A stretch of DNA of 64,000 bases from Pleurotus djamor (lineage: Eukaryota; Basidiomycota; Agaricomycetes; Agaricales; Pleurotaceae): positions 1-64,000 of the forward strand of contig JAPEVF010000010.1 of NCBI GenBank assembly GCA_029747585.1. The letters are read 5' to 3'. Positions within the stretch are counted from its first letter, which is position 1; every line of letters begins with the position of its first letter. A program made the translations under genes and the position numbers. Of the stretch, positions 1 through 11,072 are shown in pieces. The notes beneath the pieces are model-generated. The model made no database searches. It had not been told where the DNA came from and saw nothing but the letters and a program-made list of their open reading frames with translations.

Positions 1-974
1 CAATTTTGAACTGAATGATGATCTGTTGAGATCTTCCGAACAGGCATTAGCATCAGCGCTCCGCGAACTGAAGGAACTCACCGAGGTTACCATGTCGCCT
101 CATTGGGTNTCCTCGCCATGCTCCAACACCAACACTCCCTCAAAACCCTCTCCCTCGGTGCCCTCGGCGGCGGTCAAGGGAATACCGCAAACATAGGCAA
201 CTCCTCCGCTATGACGATGTCCGATCAGGTGTTACAAACAGTCACAGATATCCTTGCGGGGTTCTCGGACTTGGAGACGGTTAGTTTGGTGGGGAATGTG
301 AAACTTNGGGATGGGAGGGAAACGGGATAGGGCGTTGGAGAGGTTTGTGAGGGCGTTGTAAGGTCATTCTTCATTCTCATTTCATCTCCCCTCCCTCCTC
401 CTCTCCTCCTCTCCTATCAAAATTTCTTGGTTCCCCAACTACCTCGATCGCTGATCTTCAGGAACATGTCCTATTTAGCATCTCAACTTGGCGGGAATTA
501 CTCGTCTACAGTCTTCTGATCTGGCCGGTTTGATGTGCGAAGACAGCGACGATCAATCTCCCCTCGAGACTCTTAATCTCAACAACACTGGTATCGATGA
601 TGACGCGAGTTCTTACATCTCTACATGTTCACAGCTCAGATCTCTTGAGGTCCAAGGCACTAAATTCTCTGGTATGCGTTCATACTTTTGACGATGTGGT
701 ATGATGACTCACTCAACCATAAAATCAGAGGAGGGCCTTTTCACCCTCATTGACTCCTGCTCGAACCTCGAGCGACTAGGTGCTTATACAACGACTCACT
801 TGATTGACATCCATTGATAGTGACCAACGTCTAGATCTAACAAGCTGCAGAGGAATCAGGGTGGTCGACAGGCGACGATTCTTTGAGGTATGTTTTCATC
901 CGTATAAACTTCTCGGAACGCTCACACTTCCTTTCTTCACAAAGGTTTGGGAAGCCGCGAGGCAATCAAGATGA
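1..974 (+). CDS. Leucine-rich-repeat protein, 3' end (5' truncated by window)
   Basis: The reading frame enters at base 2 and shows irregular leucine-rich repeats, with segments such as LKTLSLGAL, LETLNLNNTGI and LERLDLTSCRGIRVV, as in fungal F-box/LRR or RNI-like proteins. Introns fit GT-AG rules at about 358-478, 672-728, 778-834 and 889-943, and the last exon ends in VWEAARQSR followed by TGA at 972-974. Two Ns at 109 and 307 sit where the frame changes. Removing the one at 307 restores the frame, while the one at 109 needs an extra base instead. The N-terminal part, where an F-box would be, lies outside the window, so the F-box assignment is inference. The role (substrate recognition for ubiquitin ligation) would follow from the family only if an F-box is present. 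Confidence 0.6.
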
Positions 975-1034
975 CGAATGGATTATATTATGTAAACTGA
1001 AATAGACATAAGTATATTATCTTTTCAATTTTAT

Positions 1035-4000
1035 TTACGAGGGGAGACATTGGGAGTAGTCTGCGAAGGAAGGGTTCGAACTTCGGTGAGCAAGCGAGCA
1101 TACCTCGGAGATGGGAACACGTACAAGGGTTACCAACAACACAAGTGTAACCAGAGACACAAGTGGTTGCTCCCGTCCATCCTTGGCCTAAGCAGATTGG
1201 AGACAATCAACAAAACGAACGTGTGAGGAAACCAGAAGACTTACCGCCACATTGTGCATATGCACCAGCCGGTGTGCCAGTGGGCGTCGGGGTGCTGGAG
1301 CTCGAGCTAGACCTAGAGCTGGACGACGTCGTAGTTCTAGGGACGCTGGATGTCGAAGGTGCACTAGAAACAGGGACCGAACTGCTGCTAGTCGGTGCAG
1401 CGGTAGCAGTATTGGGCGGTAGCGTTCCACTTGCCTCTCCGACAAAGATACCACGACCATTGGTGCCAATGTACACACTAACCGCCGACCGTCAGCACCG
1501 TTGAATCAACGCTCCAAAATGACTCTGGCACACTCACCGTCCATACACCCTAGGATCCCCCGAAATCGGGTTATTCGAAGCCGACCCAAACCCATGTTGC
1601 GCATCATTGATCTTCACCCAGTTCACACCCGCATCGTTCGAGCGGAAATACCCAACACCCCCAATATCCGCAGAAGCGAACAACGCAGGGTACCCACCCG
1701 TCGTCGCGGGAGCGCCAAGAGCGATGGCCCACGCTTGAGCGACACCACTAACAGCGGTGAACGAGCTTCCCGAGTTGGTTGAATGGAAGATCCCCTTGTC
1801 GGTGGATACCCAGACGTCTCCTGTGACGCCGGGGTTGACGATGACTTTACGAACACTGGTGGATGAACCGAGAGTTCCTTGGGCGGTGAAGGAAGAGGCA
1901 CCATTGGTGGAGAGGTAGAAGGTGTTACCGTTTGCGGCGTAGAAGATGGTGTTGTCCTTTTTGTCGGAGGCGATGGCTGCACCGGCAGGGAGGGAGGATA
2001 CGGTGGTGAATGTGGCTTGGTTCTTGGAGACTTGGATGCCATTGGTCTTTGTGCGCCAGAGGATCGTGTCGCCATTAGCGGAGAGTGCGACCTTGTCACC
2101 GTTGACGTTGTCGGCAGCACCGTAGTGTTGAGACCTAGGAAATTACATGAGATGCCAGGAATGGCTTAACAATTGAGGCGATAAGCGTACCATGTAGCAC
2201 CTCCATCGTTGGAGAAAGCAACCTGTTTGCCTTGAGAGCTAGATCAAGAAGTGTTAGACTGGAACGGTGGATGAGACAAATATGAATTCCATACCTATCA
2301 CCGGTACCAATACGCACAAGACTGCTCGGACTATTCCCAGCAAAGTCCAAATCAGCCGTCGTACTCCACTCCGGGTTGGTCCACGAATGCGTAGGAGCAG
2401 TAGTAAGACTCGTATGCACGAAACCTACACACAAACCGCCATTCACATCAGTGTCCGTCACACCCACGCATACACTGCGACGACGATCGAAAACATACCN
2501 TTGAATATCACCAACAGCGGAAATCAACGACGGTCCAGTAGGTGGTGAGATAAGACCGAGGATGGCGGTTTCCTCGATACCGTCAGCAAGGGAGCTGATT
2601 GAGACATTACGGCTTGCGCTATCCCATTTGGTGAGATCATGTCCACCATACACCGTCGCGCCAGTTCCATAAAGCCAGTGGTCAGAATCGAATGGGTCAA
2701 TAACCAAAGCTAATGCAAATCAATACGAAACTCTTCACATGCAACCCCCACACTGAAGAGGAGGTGGGGCGGAGGGGACACTCACCTTCCATCATCCATC
2801 CAATCTGCAAATTCCCCGCAGTAGTATCCACATACCCAGGCCCAAGCCACGGCGCCAACGCATCCGAATACGTATAATACTTATTCATATTCGGATAACT
2901 CCCCCACTCCCACAACGGCGTCCACGAAGACCCGCCGTTTGTGGAACGGAAAATCTGCCCGTCGGGCCACCAGGAGTTGAGTGCGGCGACCATGACGGTT
3001 CCGGGTTTTTGGAGGTCGACGGCGATACCGCCGAAGCCGAAGTAGAGGTCGCTGCCTGAGACGGGGGTGATGTTCGTCCCTGGGTTATTGAGGATTAGTG
3101 AAGTGTTAGACGGGGAGGGAAAGGGAGGGGGGAAGGGGGACGTACAGGTCGAGGTAGCGATGTTATACTTGTAGATAGCACCTCCGGTACCATCATATGG
3201 ACCCGCTCCATCACTGTAACTAACATAAAGGGAGTTTTCGGCTGGTGACAAAACACCCTTGTGTGGCAAGAAGGTCGTGATTTGACCAGCGACGGCGGAC
3301 CCTAGTAAACGTTGGATAGACGTTGATTGAGATCGTGTATTGTGATAGATAATACGAGTATGAAGAAGAATACGAACATGTAGCACCAGCATCGTTGGAA
3401 ACGAAGATATTGTTAGCACCCGTTGTCGCTACACCGACGAAAATACGAGGGGTCGCCGATGTTCCGGAGCCAGACGTAGAGTCGAAAGTCACGAACGAGA
3501 TACCTAAAGGGAATTTATTAACATTCATCTCGTCATGAAGAAGAAGGAGAATAGTGAAAAACTCACCGATTTTATCAGAGTTGTAACCACTAGAATCGGA
3601 AGAATCGGGGATGAAAGTACCCGTGCTGGTGAAGCTGGTGACCTTTGTCCAGGAAGCACCGTAGTTCGTCGACTTCCAGAGGCCATTGCCACTGCGAGCG
3701 CCGAAGAAGAGGATGTTGTTGCTGCGCGGGTCAATTGCCAGTCGCTTTAGATAGTGTTAGAGAGTTGAAATGTGAGCAGAGGATAAAGGATGCCAACCTC
3801 TCCCCTGAAGATAGCATGTCAGATGAGCGAGTGAAAATTTAAGGAAGGGTGAAGAAGGGACGTACATTCCGCGACCAGGCATGTTACCACCGAGTTTGAA
3901 AGGTAGCGAAGAGGCGGTAAACGTCGAGCCATAATCTGTCGAAACGAGGATTTGGCCGTTGTTGGGATCCCATGAGTTGGTGTACATTCCGGTGGCCTAT

Positions 4001-4478
4001 TGGAGAGGGAGATCAGTAAGAAGGTAAGTGTGATAATTTGACTGGTACGAACTAAGTAAAGCCTGTTTGGCTGGACGGGGTCGGTCGCGATGGCATCTAC
4101 GCCCCAGTAGTTCCAACGGGCGTCATCGGCAAAGTCGAGGAGGGGAGTCCAAGTATTATCGGAGTTGAGCTTGTAGGCTCCCCCGATATCCGTGCGGGCA
4201 TATGCAAGGCCCTGTGCGAGGAAGCTATCAGTACAGGCGGACGAGGCGAAAAGACAATGAACTGCTGTACCTTTTCCTTGGGATTGAAGACGATACCGGG
4301 AACAAAGCCACCACCACCACCGATCTGGTGGAGCGTTGGATAAGGTCAATGCTCGACACAAGGTGGCCGATGTAAGTACCTTGACGTTCTTCCAAGTATA
4401 TGCTTGGGAGTTGACAGCATAGACCGCCGGGCTGATGGCGGTGAGGGCCAAAAGGATACAAGCCTTTAGGCTGAGCAT
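1035..4478 (-). CDS. Secreted GH74 xyloglucanase with C-terminal CBM1
   Basis: This is a multi-exon gene with at least ten short introns. The ATG at 4478 begins a signal peptide (MLSLKACILLALTAISPAVYA); the GTG nine bases upstream is not a start. The mature protein shows the GH74 seven-bladed propeller repeats, with many STDxGxxF and STNGGSSWT Asp-box-like segments. It has the motif ARTDIGGAY, which carries the first catalytic Asp in this family, and GWMME...IDPFDSDHWLYGTG, which carries the second. A Ser/Thr/Pro linker follows, then a CBM1 cellulose-binding module (YAQCGGQGWTGATTC...CLPS) split by an intron inside QCGG and another before YYSQCL. In this family the enzyme cuts beta-1,4-glucan backbones of xyloglucan outside the cell. 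The CBM1 would tether it to cellulose. An N at 2500 falls at the splice junction of the exon ending VGDIQ and is an extra base. Endo-acting and chain-end-specific GH74 enzymes cannot be told apart here. Confidence 0.93.
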
Positions 4479-4540
4479 TTTAAGCACTGATTCTGTGCCA
4501 AGAAGGCAGAGTGAAGTTGGGCATATGTTTTGGAAAGGAC

Positions 4541-4546
4541 TTTATA
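4541..4546 (-). promoter_or_regulatory. TATA box of the GH74 gene
   Basis: The minus strand reads TATAAA about 63 bp upstream of the GH74 start codon, the only good TATA match in that leader. The spacing fits a short 5' UTR. Confidence 0.5.
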
Positions 4547-5217
4547 AGTCGCAAGTTGCGGCAGACGGAGAAACATGAAGTAAAAATACAGGCTGCCGGA
4601 AATATTGCGGAAAGAAAGCGATATTGAAGAGTACCACGTCGTATGTCGTTAGCTCATACAGCCGATAGTGTCACGGCGGGAAGCACTTAAAGCAGAGGAT
4701 GGGATCAGGATGGAATAACACCGAAGGAAGCGCGTCGGGTAAGTCTATGTCTATTTCACCGTCAAAACAGTTTTCCCGATGACTGACGAGGTTGTGGAAG
4801 AGACAGAAAGGCGATGAAGAGGTTGGGAGAGGCATATGGAAGGGATGCCAGAATGAACTTGGACGTATATAAGTCTTGGACGTGTCAAGCAGGAGAGAGA
4901 TGCTTGGGCTGAACCTCGGGCGCTCCGAGTGCCGATAACGCCGCCGAGTCACGTGTGGAAGGGGCGTACAACGAGGGACGGTGTTTATTGTTGCTGCTGT
5001 TGTTGTTGTTTCTGGATGGGTGATAAGTGCAAGTGCAAGTGGCTGTCTCTTCTTCTCTTCCAGTTCCATGAGTCCCTCTCTTCAATGTCAAGCCGGTCTT
5101 GACGCGATGCTTTTTCAATTCAGTTTCACCAATTCCTCCTTCACGAATGTTTCTCCAGTCTTCATCATTCCAGCGGCAGAGAAGCGGTATCCTCTCCAGC
5201 GCGCGGCCCGTTCGCCA
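4547..5217. other. Divergent intergenic region
   Basis: This stretch lies between the GH74 gene (leftward) and the gene starting at 5218 (rightward) and probably holds both promoters. It contains short CT-rich runs and a TTGTTGTTG run near 4985-5012. Open frames on both strands here have no ATG context, domain or splice pattern that I can support. Confidence 0.4.
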
Positions 5218-6344
5218 ATGTCAGACAAATCGCGTGATGACAACGCTACTGTATGTCGCTGGCCCCATGCCACTCTCAACCCACCGCTCAATTCCTCCCT
5301 TACTAGGCAGCTTGCATTACACCCTTTTCTCCGAAGCCTATCCAGTCCTCGTTCCAGCCTCTGCCACCCCTTCCCTCAGATCCTGCAATCAGTCTCCCAC
5401 ATATCTTCCACTCATCTGCATCCACGCCCAGACATGACACACGCCCAGCTTCTCCACCATCACGACTTAGTCCAACCCAGATCCAAGCATTGTCACATCC
5501 CAACAGTCCGTATGTGCCATGGTCTGGTCCTGCTCGAGAACAAGCCATCGCTTCTCGCACTACAAACTCGCTTGTTTCTCCCCCGGCGAGTCCATACTCT
5601 CGTCCTCTTTCTCGCAGCGGCGCAATGGCCCCAGAACCCACGAACTACTCGCAATGCGACATGCACAACCACCACCACCTTACCAACGGATTCTCTCAGC
5701 TCCACAACTCGTGGCGAAGCTTCCGGCGCACCGTCAACAAAGGTATACGCAAAGTCGTGAAGCGAATCGGACGTATCAACGAACAGCGTAAAACCACGCA
5801 GCACACGAGCCCCGAGCCAGATTGGGAAGAGGTCTCTCCCCCCGTGTCTTTCGATCGTACACACTCCCGTCATCGTAGTTCCGTGGCTTCTACACAGACA
5901 AATTCTCTAGCTACGTGGCTCTCGGAACGTCGGCGTCTGTCCATAGAGCAAGAACGACTCGCTCGGAGATTGACACTCGCCGAGTACGAAGACAGTGGTA
6001 GTTGGTTGGAACTTGAAGCCACTGAAGGCCGTGCTCGGGATAGCGGTACGAGTGACTCCGATCCTGATTCGCCTGGCTGCGACGAAGAATCCATTTTCCA
6101 ACCTGCTGTGTATGATCTGCTGACTCCTGGCTTGATATCGTGTGGTGTGGCCACCGTGTCAACGGACCATCGCGATAGTGTATTGTTCACTCTCCAGCAA
6201 CTCGATGAACTCGAACTGGACAATGAATCTTTTGTCATTCCACCTCCGTTGCATCGTACCACTTCGTCACCCGAACTTGCTTCATCGCCACACCGCCCAT
6301 ATAGGCATGCTTCTCCGAGCAGCAGATCGCTTTGCAGTCCATGA
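5218..6344 (+). CDS. Conserved basidiomycete protein of unknown function
   Basis: I do not recognise a named family. The proposed structure is exon 1 at 5218-5250 (MSDKSRDDNAT), a GT-AG intron at 5251-5306 (GTATGT...CTTACTAG), and a long exon 2 to the TGA at 6342-6344. The start is chosen because the long frame has an in-frame stop at 5304 and no early ATG, while the intron joins it cleanly to an ATG. The protein is about 356 residues and rich in Ser/Pro. It has a basic stretch (SFRRTVNKGIRKVVKRIGR), a segment SLATWLSERRRLSIEQERLA that looks like a short helix, and an acidic second half. There is no signal peptide or membrane segment. It looks intracellular and largely disordered. The function is unknown. 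Confidence 0.6.
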
Positions 6345-6793
6345 CCATTCAATACTCATCATTGGTTGATATGTATCCCCTCGTCCATGTCTGTCTCTGT
6401 GCCCGCTCATCCATACATTCATTCACCTTTTTGCATCCATAGCAAACACACACCCTCTTTGTAGCACGATATCCTCATCCCCGTATTCGTCAAAGCACCC
6501 ACTCATTGCCCATTGTCTCCCATACCTACATTCATTGATCACTATATTTGTAGCATATATTATCATCATCAAATTCATTGTACTGGATCGAGCGTCGCCA
6601 TGTGCATGAGCGCCATACCGTCCTGTGATCCTGTGGGTGCCGGCATGTCTGTTTGTTGTCTTACGGAAGTCATTGTCTTCCAGGACTTCGAGTAACAATT
6701 GTTCTCAAGGGTACCTTGTTTGAATTCGAGGTAGCGGTAACTCTTCCATACAGCCCGAAATCGGCATCGTCCTCCTGACTCGGATGACGAATT
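6345..6793. other. Intergenic, convergent 3' ends
   Basis: This lies between two converging genes. It is AT-richer than the flanking coding DNA. I see no gene, repeat or RNA. Confidence 0.4.
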
Positions 6794-7234
6794 CTACCAA
6801 CGCCTACCATCGTTCATCTCCTTCACCAACCTCACACGTAGCTGTCGTAGGGCAGCAGCACATTGCTCTCCCTCCATCCAATCCTCTCGATCTGCACTGA
6901 CTGCCATCTCTTCGAATTCCTTGAGAATTTGGATCCTATCGGTCTGGGAGATCTTTGCTGTTATCGACTCAGACTCTTCGCCTTGTCTTCTATCTCTATT
7001 TTGACCTATGTCTTCTTCTTCCTCCGTGCCTCCATCCACGATATCAGGAATCGTATCGTCTCCTTTTGACGCGTCAACTCTCTCAACTGTTTCTTCATGT
7101 ACCTTGTTCGTGGGTGGCTCTTCAAGGGTGGCGCACTTGGAGTCCCCGTCAAGAGCAGAGAATTTCCGTTGGTATGGCATCCTCTTGGGTCGCGGCTTGC
7201 GCGATTTGATTGGATTGGGACTGATTCTTGTCAT
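6794..7234 (-). CDS. Small acidic/basic hypothetical protein
   Basis: Single-exon frame of 146 codons. The frame is open upstream to 7303, but that triplet is TTG; the first ATG is at 7234 (MTRISPNPIKSRKPRPKRMP). The N-terminus is strongly basic (possible nuclear signal). The middle is acidic (GTEEEEDIGQ). The C-terminus is a predicted helix (ILKEFEEMA...CAAALRQLRVRLVKEM) that could form a coiled coil. A TATATA at 7285-7290 sits about 50 bp upstream of the ATG, which supports this start. I do not recognise the family. Confidence 0.5.
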   Translation of the reverse strand: MTRISPNPIKSRKPRPKRMPYQRKFSALDGDSKCATLEEPPTNKVHEETVERVDASKGDDTIPDIVDGGTEEEEDIGQNRDRRQGEESESITAKISQTDRIQILKEFEEMAVSADREDWMEGEQCAAALRQLRVRLVKEMNDGRRW

Positions 7235-7284
7235 GGCGGCAGGTAGAGGAAGAGAATAAAGATGCGAATCATGGTCCCTAGCCC

Positions 7285-7290
7285 TATATA
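7285..7290 (-). promoter_or_regulatory. TATA-like element
   Basis: Reads TATATA on the minus strand, about 50 bp upstream of the ATG at 7234, so it probably serves that small gene. Confidence 0.35.
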
Positions 7291-8168
7291 TGCGTTCATG
7301 CAATGACCACCAGTGTACAACACCGTAAGTGATGACATGACCTTGGGAAGCAACGTTACTGAATTAAATTTCCGAGAGATAGATCTCTTCCGTAAGTGCA
7401 CAACCGAATACGCCGGCACTCATTGCATCGTAGACAGAGTCAGAGCGGTGTGTGTATCTTCATACCGAGCAAGTACGCTGGAAGGAAGCTTGATCCAGCA
7501 TGACGATTTTGGCGATGACAACAAGTATAGTGATCAAAGAACGTACAGACTACGGAGCTCCAATCGAGCGAACAAAGGTGATGGTGAGTTTCCGAACTTC
7601 GAAGGTGGTATTGTATGCTTAGGATCCAAGGCTTTCTCGCATGTTCATTGTTCAAACCATAAATGGTTTGTGCTGCATGCGTGGCAGGTTCGGCTCATCT
7701 GCTTATTCTCCTCCGCGTACGATCATCGACACCTACACGCCTAGAATCCCCGTCTTGCCAATAATATTCAATGATTACTCCAATCTTTGACGGACACACC
7801 GTCCTCAGTTTGCGTACTATCCCAACAATGGATATAACTTACCCATGGCCCTGATCCCGAAGCCGTTCTTGACTGTCATGTTCGGCGTTTGACCTGTGAA
7901 CGAACATAAATATCCCAGGATGCTTCCTCGGTCGCGCCGACATGCCCTCCCTTCGTCAATAATCGCGTAACGTGTGTTTACGTTTCGTTGAGCCGCTTTT
8001 ATAGCGAGGATGCTCGAGCTATTGGTACTGGTATCATCCAAAACTTCCCTCCTGCAGCCCAAGTATGCCAAAGTCAGTCCGTCTCCTCGTTCTCATTGCC
8101 GTCCCTATGCTTCATTGCACTGATGTTCTCCATACACCCCCAGCGATCCTCCCGTTCAATATTCGAAG
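7291..8168. other. Intergenic, no supported gene
   Basis: A 143-codon plus-strand frame at 7313-7744 starts with GTG and shows no domain, codon pattern or splice logic. I see no repeats or RNA genes in this stretch. Confidence 0.35.
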
Positions 8169-8310
8169 AAGCGATTGATTGTCTGCTGCGATGGCACGGG
8201 ACAAGCTGACTCCCATGGATCGCAGGTTATCCCATCCAACGTCGCTCGGTTCGCTCGTGCTTTACAAGTATCGGAAAAGTTACCTCCAAGCAAAGAAGAT
8301 AATCGACCAT
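8169..8310 (+). pseudogene. DUF2235 (Tle1-like hydrolase) N-terminal fragment
   Basis: The frame KRLIVCCDGTGQADSHGSQV followed by IPSNVARFARALQ matches the opening strand and nucleophile-loop region of fungal DUF2235 proteins, which resemble the catalytic domain of type VI secretion phospholipase effectors. In intact members the next segments carry the GxSxG-type nucleophile. None is recognisable in the following 1 kb on either strand, and two Ns at 8311 and 8314 mark poor sequence. An inverted-repeat element begins about 100 bp downstream. I read this as a truncated relic, though an upstream exon could exist. Confidence 0.55.
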
Positions 8311-8403
8311 NCANCGCGCCCGAAGCGATGCCACATTGTTTGATCAGGTCAGGCCCAATCATTGTCCGTCGATCATCGATCATCATTCTCCCTGGCCTCT
8401 TTC

Positions 8404-9088
8404 CAGCTGTTTGCAAAAGTCTAGACAATTTCGCGTGAATAATCGAAGTCGGGCTTTTCGTCGGAGATACCAAAAAAGGCGTCTGAGTCGAAGTGAGTTT
8501 GAATATTGAGCCCGCGCGTTGACACCATCTCCCCAACGCTTCCCAGTGCACCTTGCCACAACAGCGGCCAGCCATGGGATTCCAAAGCACGCGAACTCAT
8601 GAATTGAATTTGTGTGGCTATATGACTATCTGGGAGACAAGCCTGTGCACTACGTGGTCCAGTCACCATACTCCGAGATACCCGATGCGAATCCTCGATG
8701 AATTGCACAATGCCCACCACTTGGAGTTGGCTATGGGGTCATTTAGCTGTAGCTTGTATCTTAAGGAGTACTCAACCCGCCTTGTTAGAGGTTGTGTGTG
8801 AGTGGTTATGGATGGAGGGCCCAATATCTCAGCGATGAATGTTGCAAGTTCAACCCAAAGCTTGCCGCACTCACACAGAGTTTTCCGAGCTCTCAGGTTG
8901 TTTTTGGTCAATATCTCCTCATCTCCCTCATATCAATTGCTCTCCAGCTTGATGTCAAAGCCCAATTTGCCATCCTCGACATGAGCAACGCTGGCTAACG
9001 CTGGTTCACTTGCGTGAGAACTACCAGGCCAATTTCGGCAACTCCGACTTCGAAATCTCAATTTGTGTCTAGACTTTTGCAAACAGCT
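8404..9088. mobile_element. Possible inverted-repeat (MITE-like) element
   Basis: A 24-bp sequence starting CAGCTGTTTGCAAAAG at about 8404 reappears in reverse orientation ending near 9088. Weaker inverted similarity (a shared CGAAGTCGG) continues inward. The ~685-bp interior has no supported gene. I could not find a clear target-site duplication, so a simple inverted duplication is also possible. It sits next to the DUF2235 relic and may have helped break that gene. Confidence 0.4.
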
Positions 9089-9374
9089 GTCAAGCTCGCA
9101 GCGCGTTCCCACAGGCCTCTGAAAATTTAGTAATAGTCGAGATAGCGAATCAGAAGCCCACTTACCTCGACCAACCATTGTTTCAGCTTCCACAGTGGAT
9201 GATTGGTTGACTGCAATTGTTGCTGTCATTCCAAATTGAGGTGGGCTACACATGGTCCAGAGGTGATTTGGCCGATATCAGTCTTTCCTTCCGCTGACCC
9301 TTAACTCGACTGCCTCGAGGAAACCATGGCTTAGCAGCCCACAACGCCTCCAATATTTCACCAATGTATATGAA

Positions 9375-9570
9375 GGTAGTATGAGTTTCTAACTCTTCCG
9401 CTAAACCAGATGCTCGCCTGGCATCCTCCTTCTCAAACATCTTATTGCCCTTGTCCTAAGCTTGCGGAGGAGTGGCATTGGCCAAGCTTCGGCGTTGGTT
9501 CTGCCTACGATCGCACCAGTTATACAACAAGGAATCGCCACCTCTTGGCAACGATAGTGCAGGGCGAGTT
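9375..9570 (+). pseudogene. Decayed tandem copy of the 5' end of the trypsin-like protease gene
   Basis: This stretch aligns with 9795-9965, including the shared blocks CCAGATGCTCG, CTAAGCTT.CGGAGGAGTGG and GGTTCTGCCTAC. In the shared frame most differences are third-position or conservative (VLPTIAPVMRQE versus VLPTIAPVIQQG), which shows that it once encoded the same protein. It then runs into a TAG and loses the rest of the gene. It is a 5' partial duplicate about 400 bp upstream of the intact copy. Confidence 0.6.
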
Positions 9571-9784
9571 TTGTGCCTAGGTGGGTGTTTAGGCCGGCCC
9601 GGCCAGAGAACCAAGGTTTGGAAACAAAATAGGGCGTTCCACGAGTGAGCAGCCCTGTCCTGTTTCTCTGCTGGTGGGGCCAGATTTGATTCCGTCTCTG
9701 AGGGATTCTTCTTGACGAAAACCCATCTCGGTACCAGCGGTTCTCTCTCTTGCGCACCGCCGCGATCCCGAAACACCACTGCTT

Positions 9785-9790
9785 TATAAA
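9785..9790 (+). promoter_or_regulatory. TATA box of the trypsin-like protease gene
   Basis: TATAAA about 50 bp upstream of the ATG at 9836. A transcript starting some 30 bp downstream would begin after the out-of-frame ATG at 9808, which favours 9836 as the start. Confidence 0.45.
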
Positions 9791-9835
9791 GGTCGAACGT
9801 CGTTACTATGATTTTTAACCCTTTCAAAAAACCAG

Positions 9836-11072
9836 ATGCTCGTCGCCCTCCTCAACAATCCCCTCCTCAACAATCTTCTCGTTCTCCTAAGCTTACGGAG
9901 GAGTGGCCTTGGCCACGCATCGGCGGTGGTTCTGCCTACCATTGCACCAGTCATGCGACAAGAAATCGATACTCTTGACAACCCAGAGACCATACTCGAC
10001 ACCGACTGCCGTCATCTCATCGACGTTGGACACTACAAGAATGGAGGTAAATACCGATGTACGTCCAATGTGTTCCCACATCAGCTCCTGAGGCTAATAG
10101 TACTTCATCATCCTAGCCATTGTAAAGATTCGGGCACGCTTTCTTGTGGACGGCGTGCAGAAGTGGTTCGTCGCGACTGGCTTCCTTGTGGATAAACAGA
10201 TCGTGGTAACTGCTGGGCATGCTGTCTTCAGGGTGGGTGATGGCTGGTGCAACGAAGTCGAAGTTTGGGTTGGGTACGGGCTTGCCAACAAAGGAACACA
10301 TCCCCAGTGCCGCTATGCTCATTCGGTCATCACCACAGAGCAATGGCGGGGCCAACAGAATCCCCGATTCGATGTCGCGTTTATCCGCGTTCACGAGCCA
10401 TTCACTGGTCATCTGAATGTGCTCAGGTGTGGCAGCATGCCCTCCGGCACTGGGGTTCTCCACATTATCGGCTACCCCAGAGACCGTGACGGCGGCGTCC
10501 AGATGTATGGAGAGGATGCGCTCACCACCTGGAACGTCAACACCGATAGGCGTCATATGATCAAGTATCAAATTTCTACAAATTCTGGCCAGTCTGGTTC
10601 CCCAATCATCACCGAAACTGAGGAGGGAATGAAAGTGATTGGTATTCACACCTATGGTGCGGCTGACGGTGGCGCAAGTAACTCTGGTGTCTCTTTCGGT
10701 GGTCAATGGGGGATCAACTTGGGACAGTACCTGCCTTCGTTCGACCGCCCAAACTCTTTCACTACCCAACCGTACCACCGTCGCCTCATTCTTCCCGGCT
10801 CCTGGTCTCTCCACACAGAACCAGTGGACATCCCATCCCGTGGTCCTTCCAACCACGACACTCAGGTTGAGGCAGGGTCGGCTGGTGGTTTGTCAATGAC
10901 AGCTGCAAAGACCTCATTGACCGAACGAGACACGATGACGCAGGCGCTGTCGAGAGTTATTTTGATGTCGCTCGACTTAGCGATTCAGGAACTCGGACTC
11001 GGACCACACGTTCATGTTGTTATCGGATACATCACGTCGATCGTCAATGCTTTGGTGTCTCTGTTCAAGTAA
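9836..11072 (+). CDS. Trypsin-like (S1/V8-like) serine protease
   Basis: Two exons, 9836-10058 and 10117-11072, joined by a 58-bp GT-AG intron that yields GGKYRSIVKIRARF; predicted length 392 residues. The chymotrypsin-fold catalytic triad is visible: His in VVTAGHAV, Asp in RFDVAFIRV, and Ser in NSGQSGSPI. The layout resembles V8-like glutamyl endopeptidases. The C-terminal ~120 residues after GQYLPSFDRP have no known domain. The N-terminus (MLVALLNNPLLNNLLVLLSL) is hydrophobic, so it could be a signal or anchor. The frame choice rests on synonymous differences from the decayed copy just upstream. Partial duplicates lie on both sides. The substrate is unknown. Confidence 0.8.

Noticed and set aside
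1060..1100. GGGTTCGAAC resembling a tRNA T-loop
   Set aside because: Lies inside a GH74 intron, and no acceptor stem or anticodon arm can be folded around it.
7313..7744. 143-codon plus-strand frame
   Set aside because: Starts with GTG, has no domain, no splice logic and no codon pattern distinguishing it from random sequence.
9808..9960. Alternative protease N-terminus from the ATG at 9808 (Pro/Gln-rich frame)
   Set aside because: It hits a stop, no intron of reasonable length repairs the frame, and comparison with the decayed copy shows synonymous changes in the other frame.
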